Shown piece after piece: positions 51,516-62,949 of a DNA stretch of 64,000 nt. The stretch lies in the NCBI RefSeq assembly GCF_003337235.1, contig NZ_QPJC01000007.1, forward strand, positions 96,565 through 160,564, given 5' to 3'. Source of the stretch: Halopolyspora algeriensis. Lineage in GTDB: Bacteria; Actinomycetota; Actinomycetes; Mycobacteriales; Pseudonocardiaceae. The notes under the pieces were generated by a model that did not search any database, had not been told where the DNA came from, and saw nothing but the letters and a program-made list of their open reading frames with translations. The first letter of the stretch is position 1. Every line of letters begins with the position of its first letter. Both the position numbers and the translations under genes were made by a program.

Positions 51516-53516
51516 GTGGCAGGGATCTTGCCGCGCCCCCAACTGACCGGGCCGAGCCCGACCGATGAGCCGCACCACGACTCGCCGGCCCGGCTGTCAC
51601 TGCGCAGTACGGTGCTCGAACTGCTGCTGGGTTCCGCCGTCGCAGCGGTACTCAGCCTGGCGCTGCAATTCGTGATCGCGCGCATCGGCATCGGCGAGCC
51701 CAGCTACGCCCCCGAAGCCCTCGCCGCGGTCGGCAGCGCGGTCGTCCTCGCTCTGCTGTTCGTGTCGCTGGCTTTCGGCCACAGCAGATCACCACGGATA
51801 CTGCGCCTGGTGGGTGCCTGGATGGCTCTGGCGGCGTTCAACACCCTGGCCATGGCGTTACCGCTGCAGTCCACCCGCTTCTACTTCGGCGGGTCCAGCA
51901 CCGACAACGCCTTCCGGATGCAGTACCTGAGCCGGATGGCCTCCTCACCCGCACTGGCGGACATGAACTATGCCGACATCGCGCCGTACTACCCCGGTGG
52001 CTGGTTCTGGCTCGGTGGGCGTTTCGCCGACCTGATCGGCTGGGAGGGCTGGGCCGCCTACAAGCCCTATGCGCTTGCCTGGATAGCGGTGACCAGCGTG
52101 GTGGCCTTCACGCTGTGGAGCGTGCTGGTGCGGCGCAGGCTCGCACTCCTGGCGGCACTGGCCACCAGCTTGGCAGGCATGCTGCACGGCGTCATGGAGC
52201 CCTACGCGTGGCCTTCGGCGGCATGGCTACCGCCGGTGGCCGTACTCACCTGGCGTGCGTTGCGCCGTGAACAGGCCGCGCCCCGGACGCTGTTCGGCAT
52301 CGGCTGCTTCGTCGGGTTCGCTGCGATCACCTACACACTGCACTTCGCTTTCAGCGTGCTGCTGATCGTCACCATGGCGGTGATCATCGGGATCTCCCGC
52401 GTCCACGAGGGCGACTCCGCCGGGGCCACCGCCAAACGGCTGTTCTTGCGGCTGCTGCCGATCGGCGTGCTCAGCGGTGCGATCTCGTTGATCGTCTGGG
52501 CCCCGTTCCTGCTCTCGGGCGGCCTGCTCCACAGCAGTGCCGCCCAGAACTACCTGCCCGAGAGCAGCGCGTTCCTGCCCGTGCCGATGACCGAGCCCAA
52601 CCCGTTCGGTGTGCTGTGCCTGGCGGGGCTCGTCTGGCTGCTACTGCGGTGCCGCCACAACCACATCGCCGCCGCACTGCTCACGGTCGTGCTGTCCGTG
52701 TACTGCTGGTTCGCCCTGTCCACGCTCGCTCTCATCGTCGAGACGACTCTGCTGGCCTTCCGGCTCAACGTGATCCTCAGTACGACCCTGGCCGCCGCGG
52801 GAGCGCTCGGACTGCTGGAACTCATCGGATACCTGCGGACGGTGCTCGACACCCGCCACGCCTTCCGGATCACCGCGGTGGCGTGCACGTTCGGGCTTCT
52901 CGGTGCGATCACCATCACCCAGGCAGCGATCGGAACCGCGCTGGCTTCGCCGATCGAGGACGCCTACGAGGACTACTACCCCACCGGCACCAACGCGAAG
53001 GGGCAGCAGGACCCGGACGAACCGGGCGCCTGGCTGGACGAACTCACCACCGCGGTCGGGGACCTGACCGGGCGCAGGCCGCAGGAGAACATCCTGCTCA
53101 CCACCAACTACAGCATTCTGTCCTTCGAGCCGTACTGGGGTTTCCAGCAGGAGACGCCGCACTACGCCAATCCGCTGGCCCACTACCCGGCGCGCGCGGC
53201 GGAAATCCGGGAGTGGGCCGGGGCCGACAGCACCCGCGAGTTGCTGCGGATGCTGGACCGCAGCGAGTTCAAGCCGCCGAACGTGTTCATCCTGCGGCAC
53301 GAGCCGAAGCAGGACGACCAGGACACCGCGGCAGACGGCGACGGCTCGAACAGGCCCCTCGGTGAGGGCAAGCTCGCGCTGACGCTGAAGGCCGACGCGT
53401 TCCCGCAGCAGCCGAACGTGCGCAACTACACCGTGCACTTCGACGCGGCGGTGTTCGACTCCCCCGCCTTCGCGCAACGCGAGGTCGGCCCCTACACCGT
53501 CATCGCCCTGCGGTGA
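51516..53516 (+). CDS. aftA: Galactan arabinofuranosyltransferase AftA
   Basis: AftA (GT85) adds the first arabinofuranosyl residues to galactan in arabinogalactan synthesis. The 666-residue GT-C enzyme has about eleven hydrophobic segments, then a soluble C-terminal domain. Landmarks are FYFGGSSTDNAFRMQYLSRMASSPALADMNYAD, PYYPGGWFWLGGRFA and PYAWPSAAWLPP. GTG 51516 is preceded by GAAGGACAG. The presence of this gene indicates an arabinogalactan-containing wall, as in Pseudonocardiales and Mycobacteriales. Confidence 0.9.
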   Translation: MAGILPRPQLTGPSPTDEPHHDSPARLSLRSTVLELLLGSAVAAVLSLALQFVIARIGIGEPSYAPEALAAVGSAVVLALLFVSLAFGHSRSPRILRLVGAWMALAAFNTLAMALPLQSTRFYFGGSSTDNAFRMQYLSRMASSPALADMNYADIAPYYPGGWFWLGGRFADLIGWEGWAAYKPYALAWIAVTSVVAFTLWSVLVRRRLALLAALATSLAGMLHGVMEPYAWPSAAWLPPVAVLTWRALRREQAAPRTLFGIGCFVGFAAITYTLHFAFSVLLIVTMAVIIGISRVHEGDSAGATAKRLFLRLLPIGVLSGAISLIVWAPFLLSGGLLHSSAAQNYLPESSAFLPVPMTEPNPFGVLCLAGLVWLLLRCRHNHIAAALLTVVLSVYCWFALSTLALIVETTLLAFRLNVILSTTLAAAGALGLLELIGYLRTVLDTRHAFRITAVACTFGLLGAITITQAAIGTALASPIEDAYEDYYPTGTNAKGQQDPDEPGAWLDELTTAVGDLTGRRPQENILLTTNYSILSFEPYWGFQQETPHYANPLAHYPARAAEIREWAGADSTRELLRMLDRSEFKPPNVFILRHEPKQDDQDTAADGDGSNRPLGEGKLALTLKADAFPQQPNVRNYTVHFDAAVFDSPAFAQREVGPYTVIALR

Positions 53517-53628
53517 CGGTGTGGGGAGTGCTTCCACCATGGCCTGGCGCAGTGGTCGGTGAACCGCCTTCTCAGATGGCGCCTTGCGGCTTTGGAGGCC
53601 ACATCGGGGAGGGCAGCGCCCGGCCGGA

Positions 53629-54864
53629 TCAGTTCAATCGCACCGGCAGGGTCTCCAGTCCGCGCATCAGAGTGCTGAAGCGCCACCGGACGTCGTCGTG
53701 AGGAGCGGCCGGCGACAGGTTCGGGAACCGCTCGATCAGCCGCCGCACGGCGACCTGCCCCTCCAGCCTGGCCAGCGGTGCGCCGACGCAGAAGTGGATA
53801 CCGTGCCCGAAAGCCAGATGTCCCGAGGTGGAGCGGTCCAGGTCGAACTCCTGCGCCCCGGCGTACTTGTCCTCGTCGCGATTGGCCGAACTCAGCGACA
53901 CGAGGACGAGTTCCCCCTCGGGGATCTCCACGTCTCCCATCGTCACGGCTTCGGCGGTGAAGCGCAGTGTGGCCAGGTTGACCGGCCCGTCGTAGCGCAG
54001 GGTCTCCTCCACGACATCGGAAACCCGAGCCGGGTCGGCCCGCACCGCCGCGAGCTGATCGGGATTGCGCAGCAGTGCGAGCACACCGTTGCCGATCAGG
54101 TTCACCGTCGTCTCGTGCCCGGCGACCAGCAGCAGGAACACCATGCCGACCAGTTCCTGCTCGCCGAGCCGGTCGGAGTCCTCACTGGCCTCGATCAATG
54201 CGGTGAGCAGATCATCGGCCGGTTCCCGACGCTTCCGTGCGATCAGCTCGACGAGGTAGGTGGACATCGCCCCCGCTGCCTGCCGGGCCGATTCGGGGTC
54301 ACCTCCCACCAGCGAGTTCGACCACGTACGGAACTCGTCCCTGCGTTCCTCGGGAACCCCCAGCAGCTCACAGATCACCCGGATCGGCAGCGGAAACGCG
54401 AACTCGTCGAGCAGGTCCACATCGGACATGTCCGACGCCTTCGCCGCCATCGCCTCCAGCAGCTCCGCGGTGATCTCCTCGATCCGAGGGCGCAGTGCCT
54501 CCACCCGGCGAGCGGTGAACGCCTTCATCACCAGCTTGCGCAGGCGTGTGTGGTCCGGCGGATCCATGTTGAGCATGTGCGCCTGGATCGAGTCGGCGAA
54601 CTCCGGCCGCGGCTTCCCCTGTTGGGCGTGGCCGTCCATCACGGCCCCCATCCGCCGAAAGTCCTTGCTGAACCGGGAATCGGCCAGCGCCGCCCGCGCC
54701 TCGGCGTAACGGGTGATCACCCACACCGGCATCCCGGTCACCGTGAGCACACGCTGCGCGGGCGCGTCGGCGCGCATGTGTGCATACCGCACGTGCGGGT
54801 CCTGCACGAACTCGTCGTCGAGCACGGGAGTCTCGGCGTGCGGGCATCGCCGGGTGGTGGACAT
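53629..54864 (-). CDS. Cytochrome P450 (CYP107-like)
   Basis: This 411-residue soluble P450 has the I-helix oxygen-binding motif AGHETT, the ExxR pair in EETLR, and heme-ligand C359 in FGHGIHFCVGAPLARLE. NMDPPDHTRLRKLVMKAFT near residue 98 is typical of bacterial class I enzymes. It should hydroxylate a small hydrophobic molecule with ferredoxin as electron donor; no ferredoxin gene is adjacent. Substrate is unknown. Confidence 0.93.
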   Translation of the reverse strand: MSTTRRCPHAETPVLDDEFVQDPHVRYAHMRADAPAQRVLTVTGMPVWVITRYAEARAALADSRFSKDFRRMGAVMDGHAQQGKPRPEFADSIQAHMLNMDPPDHTRLRKLVMKAFTARRVEALRPRIEEITAELLEAMAAKASDMSDVDLLDEFAFPLPIRVICELLGVPEERRDEFRTWSNSLVGGDPESARQAAGAMSTYLVELIARKRREPADDLLTALIEASEDSDRLGEQELVGMVFLLLVAGHETTVNLIGNGVLALLRNPDQLAAVRADPARVSDVVEETLRYDGPVNLATLRFTAEAVTMGDVEIPEGELVLVSLSSANRDEDKYAGAQEFDLDRSTSGHLAFGHGIHFCVGAPLARLEGQVAVRRLIERFPNLSPAAPHDDVRWRFSTLMRGLETLPVRLN

Positions 54865-54987
54865 GTGAGCCTCTCCGGATCGGCAGCGCCCTACACCACT
54901 CAGTCAACCCTGTTCAGCCACAGCTGTCACGCGGACGGAACGCGATACCGGTCGAAGCATCACGGTCGGCGGACACACCGCGTCGGA

Positions 54988-57900
54988 TCACACCGAGTCG
55001 AAGCATCCGGCACCGAGCAGGCCCTTCAGCTCACCCTGCAGACCGTTGTCGGTGGACACGAAGTAGTCGCTGGACAACGCAAGACGGGTGACACCGCGGG
55101 GGCCCTGCACCTTGACGTGCACGGGCACGGTTCCCGAATGCGCCTGCAGGGTGCGCTTGAGCTCCGTCACCAACGGCCGGTCCACCTTGCCCGCGGGTAC
55201 CTTGATGACGAACGCCGGATCCGCCCCCGGGTCGGTCTCCGCGGAGGAGATGTCCACCGGCACGGCGTCGGAGGCGAACACGCTGATCGCGCCCTCGCGC
55301 TCGTTGATCCTGCCCTTGACGGCGATCGCCGTGTCCTCGACCAGGCAATCGGAGAACATCTCGTAGGACTTCGGGAAGAACAACACCTCCACGCTGGCGT
55401 CGAGGTCCTCCAGGGACACGATCGCCCAGGGATGCCCGTTCTTGTTGATCCGCCGCTGGATGCCGGAGATCATGCCCGCGATCCTGACCTGCGGATCCTT
55501 GCCTTCCTTGGTGCCGCTCTCGGATCGGTCCCCGCCGACCAGTTCGGCGATACCGGTGTCCTGGTAGGGAGCCAGCAGCCGCTCGGCACCGTCGAGCGGG
55601 TGCGCCGAGACGTACAGCCCGAGCATCTCGCGTTCATAGGACAGCAGCTGCTTGCGCGGCCATTCCTGCGAGGTGAACGTCAAATGCGCCAGCGGCGAAG
55701 CGTCCGCACCGTCCTGGGCGGAGGGGTCCGAGCCGAACAGGTCGAACTGGCCGAGTGCTTCCTGGCGCTTGAGACCGATGACGGCGTCGACCGCCGCCTC
55801 GTGCTGCTGCGTCAACGCCATGCGGGTGTGGCCGAGCGAGTCGAAGGCACCGGCCTTGATCAACGACTCGATGACCCGTTTGTTGCAGGCGACGGTCTCG
55901 GACTTGTCCAGGAAGTCGGTGAAGGACTGGTAGCGGCCCTTCTCCTCGCGCACCTTGCAGATCGACGACACCACGTTCGTCCCGACGTTGCGTACGGCAC
56001 TCAAACCGAAACGCACATCGGAACCGACCGGAGTGAAGGTGTCCCGCGAGTCGTTGACATCCGGAGACAGCACCCGAATGCCCATCCGGCGGCACTCGCT
56101 GAGATAGACCGCCATCTTGTCCTTGTTGTCGCCGTTGGCGGTCAGCAGTGCGGCCATGTACTCGGCCGGATAGTTCGCCTTGAGGTAGGCGGTCCAGTAC
56201 GCCACCAGCGCGTACCCGGCAGCGTGGGACTTGTTGAACGCGTACCCGGCGAAGGGCAGCACCGTGGTCCACAGCGCGTTGATGGCCTCCTCGGTGTAGC
56301 CGTTGCCGACCATCCCCCGGTGGAACCTCTCGAACTCCTCGTCGAGAACTTCCTTCTTCTTCTTGCCCATGGCACGGCGCAGCATGTCGGCCTGTCCCAT
56401 GGTGTAGCCGGCCACCTTCTGCGCGATGGCCATGATCTGCTCCTGATAGACGATCAGGCCGTAGGTCTCGGCGAGGATGTCGCGCAGTGGCTCTTCCAGC
56501 TCCGGGTGGATCGGCTCGACGGGCTTGCGGCCGTTCTTGCGGTCGGCGTAGTCCAGGTGCGCGTTGACCTCCATCGGGCCGGGCCGGTAGAGGGCGTTGG
56601 CGGCCACGATGTCGGTGAACTCGGTCGGTCGCAGGCGCTTGAGCAGCTCGCGCATGCCGCCGCCCTCGAGCTGGAACACGCCCAGGCTCTCCCCGCGCGC
56701 CAGCAGTGAGTAGGTGTTGGGGTCGTCGAGCTCCAGCGTGGACAGGTCGATCTCGAGGTCGTGGTTGGTGCGGACCGATTCCAGGGCGTCACCGAGGATC
56801 GTCAGGTTCGACAATCCCAGGAAGTCCATCTTGAGCAACCCGATGGCCTCACAGCTCGGATAGTCCCAGCCGGTGATCACCGAGCCGTCGTCGCGCATCC
56901 ACAGCGGCACCGTGCCCATCAGCGGCTGGGAGGACAGGATGACCGCGCACGCATGCACGCCCGCGTTGCGGATCAGGCCTTCCAATCCCCGGGCGGTGTC
57001 GAAGATCTGCGATACGGACTGGTCGGATTCGATGAGGCCACGCACCTCGGCGGCCTCGGCGTAACGTTCGTGCTCGGGGTCGGTGATGCCGGACAGCGGA
57101 ATGTCCTTGGCCGCCACCGGTGCGGGCAGTGCCTTGGAGATCTTGTCGGCGATGGCGAAGCCGGGCTGGCCGTGGTGCACCCGAGCGGCGTCCTTGATCG
57201 CGGCCTTGGTCTTGATCTTGCCGAAGGTGATGACCTGGGCGACCTTGTCCTTGCCGTACTTGTCGATGGCGTACTGCAGCACCTCGTCGCGGCGGCGGTC
57301 GTCGAAGTCGAGGTCGATGTCCGGCGGCGAGTCGCGCTCGGGATTGAGGAAGCGCTCGAAGATCAGCCCGTGCGCGATCGGGTCGAGGTTGGTGATGTGC
57401 AGAATGTAGGCCAGCAGCGAGCCCGCCGCCGAGCCGCGGCCGGGACCGACGTGGATCCCCTCCGATTTCGCCCACCGGGTGACGTCGCCGACGACGAGGA
57501 AGTACGCGCAGTAGCCCTTGGTGTCGAGCACGTCGATCTCGAGCTTGATGCGCTCGCGGTATTCCTCGGTGACGCCGTCCGGGAAGCGGCTGGGCAGGTA
57601 GTGCTCGACTTCCTCTTCCAGTGCGTCGCGCTCGGTCTTGCCCGCCTCGACGGTCACGCGCGGCATCCGATCCCGAAACGACCACACGTCCTCGTAGGAC
57701 TCGACCATGTCGGCCACCAGCAGCGTGTTGTCGGCCGCACCGGGTACCTGGGCGTCCCAGTAGTCGCGCATCTCCTGGGCGGACTTGAGGTAGTAGCCGC
57801 TGCCGTTGAGCTGGAAGCGGTCCTCGTCGTTGAGGGTCTTGCCGGACTGCACGCACAGCAGCGCGTCGTGCGACTCGGCCTGATCGGCGGTGACGTAGTG

Positions 57901-58587
57901 GCTGTCATTGGTGGCCAACGGCTTGAGGCCGAGTTCGGATCCGATCTTGAGCAGGTCCTCGCGGACGAACTGCTCGATCTCCAGACCGTGGTCCATCAGC
58001 TCCAGGAAGAAGTTCTCCTGACCGAAGATGTCGCGGAAGTCCGAGGCGGCCTGCAGCGCCTCGCGGTACTGCCTCAGCCGCAGCCGGGTCTGTACCTCGC
58101 CGGACGGACATCCGGTGGTGGCGATGATCCCCTCGGCGTGCTCGGCGATCAACTCCCTGTCCAGACGAGGCTTCCTGTACTGCCCCTCGAAGCTGGCACG
58201 GCTGGACAGGGTGAACAGGTTGCGCAGGCCGGTGGCATTGCGGGCCAGCATCGTCATGTGCGTGTAGGCACCCGCGCCCGAGACGTCACCGCCCTCGCCG
58301 TACTCGTCGGTGGTGCGCTGCTTCGCCTCCCCCCAGAACACCGGCTTCTTGTGGTAGCGGCTGTACGGCGCGACGTACGCCTCGATGCCGACGATCGGCT
58401 TGATGCCCGCCTTCTTCGCCTGCTGGTAGAACTCGTCCGCGCCGAACATGTTGCCGTGGTCGGTCATGGCCACGGCCGGCATCTCGAGCCGCTGCGCCTC
58501 GGCGAACAGGGCACCGACCTTCGCCGCACCGTCCAACATCGAGTACTCGGTGTGCACGTGCAGGTGAACGAAGGGGTCAACGGCCAC
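54988..58587 (-). CDS. dnaE: DNA polymerase III alpha subunit
   Basis: DnaE1 is the replicative polymerase. The 1199-residue protein starts with a PHP domain ([20 protein letters not shown], then MTDHGNMFG) and has the catalytic aspartates in PDIDLDFDD near residue 405. A thumb/fingers region and the HhH/OB parts near the C-terminus follow. I chose GTG 58587, preceded by GGGAG, where PHP homology begins; the open frame goes further upstream but is unlike DnaE. Length fits actinobacterial DnaE1. Confidence 0.96.
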   Translation of the reverse strand: MAVDPFVHLHVHTEYSMLDGAAKVGALFAEAQRLEMPAVAMTDHGNMFGADEFYQQAKKAGIKPIVGIEAYVAPYSRYHKKPVFWGEAKQRTTDEYGEGGDVSGAGAYTHMTMLARNATGLRNLFTLSSRASFEGQYRKPRLDRELIAEHAEGIIATTGCPSGEVQTRLRLRQYREALQAASDFRDIFGQENFFLELMDHGLEIEQFVREDLLKIGSELGLKPLATNDSHYVTADQAESHDALLCVQSGKTLNDEDRFQLNGSGYYLKSAQEMRDYWDAQVPGAADNTLLVADMVESYEDVWSFRDRMPRVTVEAGKTERDALEEEVEHYLPSRFPDGVTEEYRERIKLEIDVLDTKGYCAYFLVVGDVTRWAKSEGIHVGPGRGSAAGSLLAYILHITNLDPIAHGLIFERFLNPERDSPPDIDLDFDDRRRDEVLQYAIDKYGKDKVAQVITFGKIKTKAAIKDAARVHHGQPGFAIADKISKALPAPVAAKDIPLSGITDPEHERYAEAAEVRGLIESDQSVSQIFDTARGLEGLIRNAGVHACAVILSSQPLMGTVPLWMRDDGSVITGWDYPSCEAIGLLKMDFLGLSNLTILGDALESVRTNHDLEIDLSTLELDDPNTYSLLARGESLGVFQLEGGGMRELLKRLRPTEFTDIVAANALYRPGPMEVNAHLDYADRKNGRKPVEPIHPELEEPLRDILAETYGLIVYQEQIMAIAQKVAGYTMGQADMLRRAMGKKKKEVLDEEFERFHRGMVGNGYTEEAINALWTTVLPFAGYAFNKSHAAGYALVAYWTAYLKANYPAEYMAALLTANGDNKDKMAVYLSECRRMGIRVLSPDVNDSRDTFTPVGSDVRFGLSAVRNVGTNVVSSICKVREEKGRYQSFTDFLDKSETVACNKRVIESLIKAGAFDSLGHTRMALTQQHEAAVDAVIGLKRQEALGQFDLFGSDPSAQDGADASPLAHLTFTSQEWPRKQLLSYEREMLGLYVSAHPLDGAERLLAPYQDTGIAELVGGDRSESGTKEGKDPQVRIAGMISGIQRRINKNGHPWAIVSLEDLDASVEVLFFPKSYEMFSDCLVEDTAIAVKGRINEREGAISVFASDAVPVDISSAETDPGADPAFVIKVPAGKVDRPLVTELKRTLQAHSGTVPVHVKVQGPRGVTRLALSSDYFVSTDNGLQGELKGLLGAGCFDSV

Positions 58588-59035
58588 GATGAGTTCTCCC
58601 TTCCGAGAGCGGGTAGCGCTCGCATTCACGATGTGACGGCCGGCGCGGATCGACACCTGCTCTCCGTGGTGGATACCGGGCAGCGTGGATTCCGGCGCCG
58701 TTCCGGCCAGACTAACCCCGACGGCCGACGGGCACGGAGACCTCCCCGGGCGCGTCGTGCCGGGGAGATCAGGTAGTGCTCGACGGGTGACGACGTTCAC
58801 CACACACCACCGTAAGTGTCTCTGGTATTGGTGGCGGAGGACGGTACGACGGTCCCGGCGACGAGCAATGCACCCCCACCTGGGGCAACACCGGTCCACG
58901 GGGGCCGACGATCGGGGAATGTTCCGGGCGATCCCCGACGCGGCGTCCGCCGGAGACCACCCAAGGTGGTACCGCAGCGCCGAAACCAGCAGTGAGCGCG
59001 GTCGAGCGAAGCGGCCGGGACCGGGGGATGTGATC
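58588..59035 (+). other. Long leader region before the DedA gene, possible T-box element
   Basis: This 448-base region has no credible gene. It contains a perfect 8-bp hairpin (CTCCCCGG 58742-58749 with CCGGGGAG 58760-58767) and a stem TCGGGGA/TCCCCGA near 58914-58937. Then ACCACC 58956-58961 pairs with GGTGGT 58965-58970. The segment AAGGTGGTACCGCA at 58963-58976 matches the T-box consensus (AGGGTGGNACCGCG) at all but two positions. It lies on the coding strand about 60 bases before the DedA start. A functional T-box needs a specifier codon and stem I, which I can only guess at. Confidence 0.35.
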
Positions 59036-59647
59036 GTGAGCAGCATCATCAATCTCGCCCACAGCGTGATGGGCTCGCCGTGGATCTACCTGGCGGTCTT
59101 CGTGTTCGTGGCGATCGATGCGTTCTTTCCGACCATCCCCGGTGAGACCCTGGTGGTCACCTCGGGGGTGTTCGCGGCGACCGGTCACCCCGACCTCTTC
59201 GCGGTCGCGGCGGTCGCGGCAGCCGCGGGCTTCGCGGGCGATCACGTGTCCTACCACATCGGGCGCTCCGCAGGCGGCCGCCTGCTCGATCGGACCCGGC
59301 CGGGAAGCCGGCGGCGCAAACCGTTCGACTGGGCACAGCGGGCGCTGCACACGCGCGGCGGCTCGGTACTGATCGTCTGCCGGTTCATTCCCGGCTGTCG
59401 GACGGCGGCCACCCTGACGACGGGATCGGTCCGCTTCCCACGCGCTTCGTTCGCCCTGTTCACCAGCATCGGAGTCGTGTGCTGGGCGACCTACTTCACC
59501 CTGGTCGGCTACGTGGGAGGGCTGGCGTTTCAGCGCAACCCGCTCCTGGGCGTCCTGCTCGGCATCGGGCTCGCCGTCCTCGTCGCCGGTGTCATCGAGG
59601 GTGTCCGTCATCTGCGCGGCAGACGGGTGCCCACCGGCACGCCGTGA
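59036..59647 (+). CDS. DedA-family membrane protein
   Basis: This 203-residue protein has the DedA layout: [48 protein letters not shown], the arginine motif [16 protein letters not shown], and [12 protein letters not shown]. Such proteins flip polyprenyl phosphate or phospholipids and support envelope integrity. GTG 59036 follows GGGGGA; GTG 59030 is an alternative. It converges with an RluD-family gene. Confidence 0.85.
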   Translation: MSSIINLAHSVMGSPWIYLAVFVFVAIDAFFPTIPGETLVVTSGVFAATGHPDLFAVAAVAAAAGFAGDHVSYHIGRSAGGRLLDRTRPGSRRRKPFDWAQRALHTRGGSVLIVCRFIPGCRTAATLTTGSVRFPRASFALFTSIGVVCWATYFTLVGYVGGLAFQRNPLLGVLLGIGLAVLVAGVIEGVRHLRGRRVPTGTP

Positions 59648-59691
59648 CCGAGTCCTTGCGGCCATCGCCGGGCCGGATCCTGTGCACGCGT

Positions 59692-60624
59692 TCAGTGATC
59701 CTGTTCGCGCAGCAGCTCCAGCGCCTGCTGCAGGTCTTCCGGGTAGTCGCTGTCGAAGGTGACCCGGCGGCCATCGGCGGGATGTTCGAATCCCAACGAG
59801 TACGCGTGCAGCCACTGCCTGGTGATCCCGAGCCTGCGGGCCAGCACCGGGTCGCCACCGTAGGTGAGGTCGCCGACGCAGGGGTGCTTCACGGCCGAGA
59901 AGTGCACCCGGATCTGATGGGTTCGTCCCGTTTCCAGCTTGACGTCCACCAGCGAGGCCGCGCGGAAGGCTTCCACCGTCTCGTAGTGGGTGATGCTGGG
60001 TTTGCCACCGGTGACGACCGCGAACTTGTAGTCGTGGCGCGGGTGCCGGTCGATCGGCGCATCGATCGTCCCCCTGATCGGATCCGGATGCCCCTGGACC
60101 AGCGCGTGGTAGTGCTTGTCCACCGTCCGTTCCTTGAAGGCACTTTTGAGCGCCGAGTAGGCGTACTCGCTCTTGGCCAGGACCATGACACCCGTCGTGC
60201 CCGCGTCGAGACGATGCACCACGCCCTGGCGCTCGGCAGGTCCCGAGGTCGCCAGCCGCACACCGGCCGCCGCCAGACCGCCGAGCACGGTCGGCCCCTC
60301 CCATCCCGGGCTGGGATGCACGGCCACACCGATCGGCTTGTTCACCACGACGATGTCGTCGTCCTCGTGCACGATCGTCATGCCCTCGACCGGGGCGGCG
60401 GACACCTCGACCGGCTTCTCGGCCGCGGGCAGGTCCACCTCCAACCAGGCGCCGGCCAGCAGCCGGTCCGACTTCCCGGCCGGTGCGCCGTCGAGGTGCA
60501 CGTCACCGGATTCGGTCAGCGAGACCACCGCGCTGCGGGACAGCCCGAGCAGCTTGGCCAGTCCCGCGTCGACACGCATCCCGTCCAACCCGTCGGGGAC
60601 GGGGAGGGTACGCAGATCACTCAC
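59692..60624 (-). CDS. RluA/RluD-family pseudouridine synthase
   Basis: This 310-residue RNA-modifying enzyme has an N-terminal S4 domain ([30 protein letters not shown]) and the catalytic aspartate in [30 protein letters not shown] and [11 protein letters not shown] follow. It should convert uridines in 23S rRNA to pseudouridine. ATG 60624 overlaps the lspA stop codon by four bases, the conserved lspA-rluD pair. Confidence 0.93.
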   Translation of the reverse strand: MSDLRTLPVPDGLDGMRVDAGLAKLLGLSRSAVVSLTESGDVHLDGAPAGKSDRLLAGAWLEVDLPAAEKPVEVSAAPVEGMTIVHEDDDIVVVNKPIGVAVHPSPGWEGPTVLGGLAAAGVRLATSGPAERQGVVHRLDAGTTGVMVLAKSEYAYSALKSAFKERTVDKHYHALVQGHPDPIRGTIDAPIDRHPRHDYKFAVVTGGKPSITHYETVEAFRAASLVDVKLETGRTHQIRVHFSAVKHPCVGDLTYGGDPVLARRLGITRQWLHAYSLGFEHPADGRRVTFDSDYPEDLQQALELLREQDH

Positions 60625-61286
60625 GACTCGTCCTCATTCGGGCGCGGGGAACCGCCTTCCTGCTCCGCTCGGTCCTGCTTGCTCCGGCGGCGGGACACCG
60701 TGCCGTCGTAGTCATATCCCAGCAGGGACAGCAGCACGACCAGGATGCCTCCGCACACGATTCCCGAATCCGCGAGGTTGAACACGGGCCACACGCTGCC
60801 GTCCGGGGCGAACACCGACAGGAAGTCGATGACGTGGCCCTGCAATGGCGCGGGCTCCCGGAAGATCCGGTCGACCAGGTTACCGCACGCTCCCCCGAGC
60901 ACCAGGCCGATCCCGACCGCCCAGCCCGTCGAGCGCAGCTTCGGGGCCAGCCAGATGATGACACCGACGACCACGATCGCCAGCAGGGCCAGCAGCCAGG
61001 TCAAGCCGGTGGCCAGGCTGAACGCGGCACCGGGGTTGCGGAACAACACCAGGTAAAGGGCACCGCCGAGCAGCTTGACCGGCGGCTCGCCCGCCAGATA
61101 CGCCACCGCCAGGCTCTTGGTGACGACGTCGAGGGCCAGCACGATCGCGGCGATGCCGAACAGCAGCCCCAGCAGGCGCCTGCGGTTGTGGGGCGGTCGG
61201 CTTGCTTCCCCGGCTGCGGGGTGACGCTCGGACACGGTGCTCTCGGGCTGTTCGGAAGGGGACGACTCGGTGCTCACGGCGGCCAT
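60621..61286 (-). CDS. lspA: Lipoprotein signal peptidase
   Basis: LspA cleaves the signal peptide of diacylglyceryl-modified prolipoproteins. The 221-residue membrane protease has four helices, the catalytic aspartates in [11 protein letters not shown] and VFNLADSGI, and a hydrophilic C-terminal tail of about 30 residues. The N-terminus up to about residue 37 is hydrophilic too. A GTG nine bases after ATG 61286 is an alternative start. Together with Lgt it forms the lipoprotein pathway. Confidence 0.95.
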   Translation of the reverse strand: MAAVSTESSPSEQPESTVSERHPAAGEASRPPHNRRRLLGLLFGIAAIVLALDVVTKSLAVAYLAGEPPVKLLGGALYLVLFRNPGAAFSLATGLTWLLALLAIVVVGVIIWLAPKLRSTGWAVGIGLVLGGACGNLVDRIFREPAPLQGHVIDFLSVFAPDGSVWPVFNLADSGIVCGGILVVLLSLLGYDYDGTVSRRRSKQDRAEQEGGSPRPNEDES

Positions 61287-61512
61287 TGTCCCCGAGCGGG
61301 CACGTGCCGTTCACAGCGGCCACGCTGGGTGGCAGCCGAACTGTCGGATGTCGGTCCGACAGCGGCACGACCCTGAACCGGTCGCGGCCGCGGCTGCGCA
61401 CATGCCACCACTCCTTCGGGTGGTCTCGGCGGTGGATGAGAGCAGGCGCGACATGCCGCCGCGCCGATAGCCTGGCCGGGTACCCGTTCGCCGAGAAACA
61501 AGGGACCGTGCC

Positions 61513-62949
61513 ATGACCGAGAAGGCGCACATCGGCGTCACCGGCCTTGCCGTGATGGGGCGCAATCTCGCCCGGAACTTCGCCCGGCACGGGCACCGGG
61601 TCGCGGTGCACAACCGCAGGCGGGAGCGCACCGACGACCTCATCGAGCAGTTCGGCGGCGAGGGTTCCTTCGTGCCCGCCTACTCGCTGTCCGAACTCGT
61701 CGACGCGCTCGAACGCCCGCGCCGCCTGGTCGTCATGGTCAAGGCGGGCCGGCCCACCGACGACGTCCTCGACGAACTCGCCCCGCTGCTCGAGGAGGGT
61801 GACATCCTGGTCGACGCGGGCAACGCCAACTTCACCGACACCCGCCGCCGCGAGGCGGCGCTGGCCGAGCGTGGCCTGCACTTCGTCGGTTCGGGTGTCT
61901 CCGGCGGCGAGGAGGGCGCGCTGCACGGACCCAGCATCATGCCCGGAGGTTCGGAGGCCGCCTACCGTGAACTGGCGCCGCTGCTCGGCGACATCGCCGC
62001 GAACGTCGACGGCACCCCGTGTGTGACTCACGTCGGTTCGGACGGCGCGGGGCACTTCGTCAAGATGGTGCACAACGGCATCGAGTACTCGGACATGCAG
62101 TTGATCGCCGAGGCCTACGACCTGCTCCGGCACGGCCTCGGACGCACACCGGCCGCCATCGCCGAGACCTTCCTGGACTGGAACGCCGGGCGGCTGGACT
62201 CGTACCTCATCGAGATCACCGCGGAGGTCCTGGGACACACCGACTCCCGCACCGGCAAGCCGTTCGTCGATGTCGTGCTCGACCAGGCGGAGCAGAAAGG
62301 TACCGGCAGGTGGACGGTGCAGTCCGCCCTGGAACTGGGCACTCCCGTCAGCGGGATCGCCGAGGCGGTGTTCGCGCGGTCCCTGTCCGGCCACGCCGAA
62401 CTGCGCGAGGCCGCCCAGGGGCTGCCGGGCCCCGGGGGATCAGGGGTCTCCTCCGGCGAGGCCGAACGGTTCACCGCCGACGTCGAGCAGGCCCTGTACG
62501 CGTCGAAGATCGTCGCCTACGCGCAGGGTTTCAATCAGATCCAGGCGGGCAGCGCCGAGTACGGCTGGAACATCGATCTCGGTGCGGTCGCGGCCATCTG
62601 GCGCGGCGGGTGCATCATCCGTGCCGAGTTCCTGGACCGCATCCGTGCGGCCTACGCGGCGAATCCAACCCTGCCGACCCTGCTCACCGATTCCGGGTTC
62701 CAGCAGGCCCTGGGCGAGGCACAGGAGTCGTGGCGCCGGGTGGTGTCCACCGCCACGAGTCTGGGCATCCCGGTTCCCGGCTTCTCGACGGCACTGGCCT
62801 ACTACGACGCGCTGCGTGCCGCCCGACTGCCTGCCGCGCTGGTGCAGGGTCAGCGGGACTTCTTCGGCGCGCACACTTACCGGCGCACCGACACCGACGG
62901 GGTGTTCCACACCGAGTGGGCCGCCGACCGCACCGAGCATGAGGCGTGA
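61513..62949 (+). CDS. gnd: 6-phosphogluconate dehydrogenase (NADP-type, long form)
   Basis: Gnd oxidises 6-phosphogluconate to ribulose 5-phosphate. The 478-residue protein has the Rossmann start GVTGLAVMGRNLARNFARHGH, the catalytic lysine in GAGHFVKMVHNGIEYSDMQ, and IWRGGCIIRAEFLDRI in the helical domain. Its last codons and stop lie inside a 118-bp sequence repeated after vapC. Hairpin copy D begins five bases after the stop and should end the transcript. Confidence 0.95.
   Translation: MTEKAHIGVTGLAVMGRNLARNFARHGHRVAVHNRRRERTDDLIEQFGGEGSFVPAYSLSELVDALERPRRLVVMVKAGRPTDDVLDELAPLLEEGDILVDAGNANFTDTRRREAALAERGLHFVGSGVSGGEEGALHGPSIMPGGSEAAYRELAPLLGDIAANVDGTPCVTHVGSDGAGHFVKMVHNGIEYSDMQLIAEAYDLLRHGLGRTPAAIAETFLDWNAGRLDSYLIEITAEVLGHTDSRTGKPFVDVVLDQAEQKGTGRWTVQSALELGTPVSGIAEAVFARSLSGHAELREAAQGLPGPGGSGVSSGEAERFTADVEQALYASKIVAYAQGFNQIQAGSAEYGWNIDLGAVAAIWRGGCIIRAEFLDRIRAAYAANPTLPTLLTDSGFQQALGEAQESWRRVVSTATSLGIPVPGFSTALAYYDALRAARLPAALVQGQRDFFGAHTYRRTDTDGVFHTEWAADRTEHEA

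Noticed and set aside
53584..56709. 1041-residue plus-strand frame across the P450 and dnaE genes
   Set aside because: Shadow of two well-supported minus-strand genes, with composition dominated by Arg, His and Gly.
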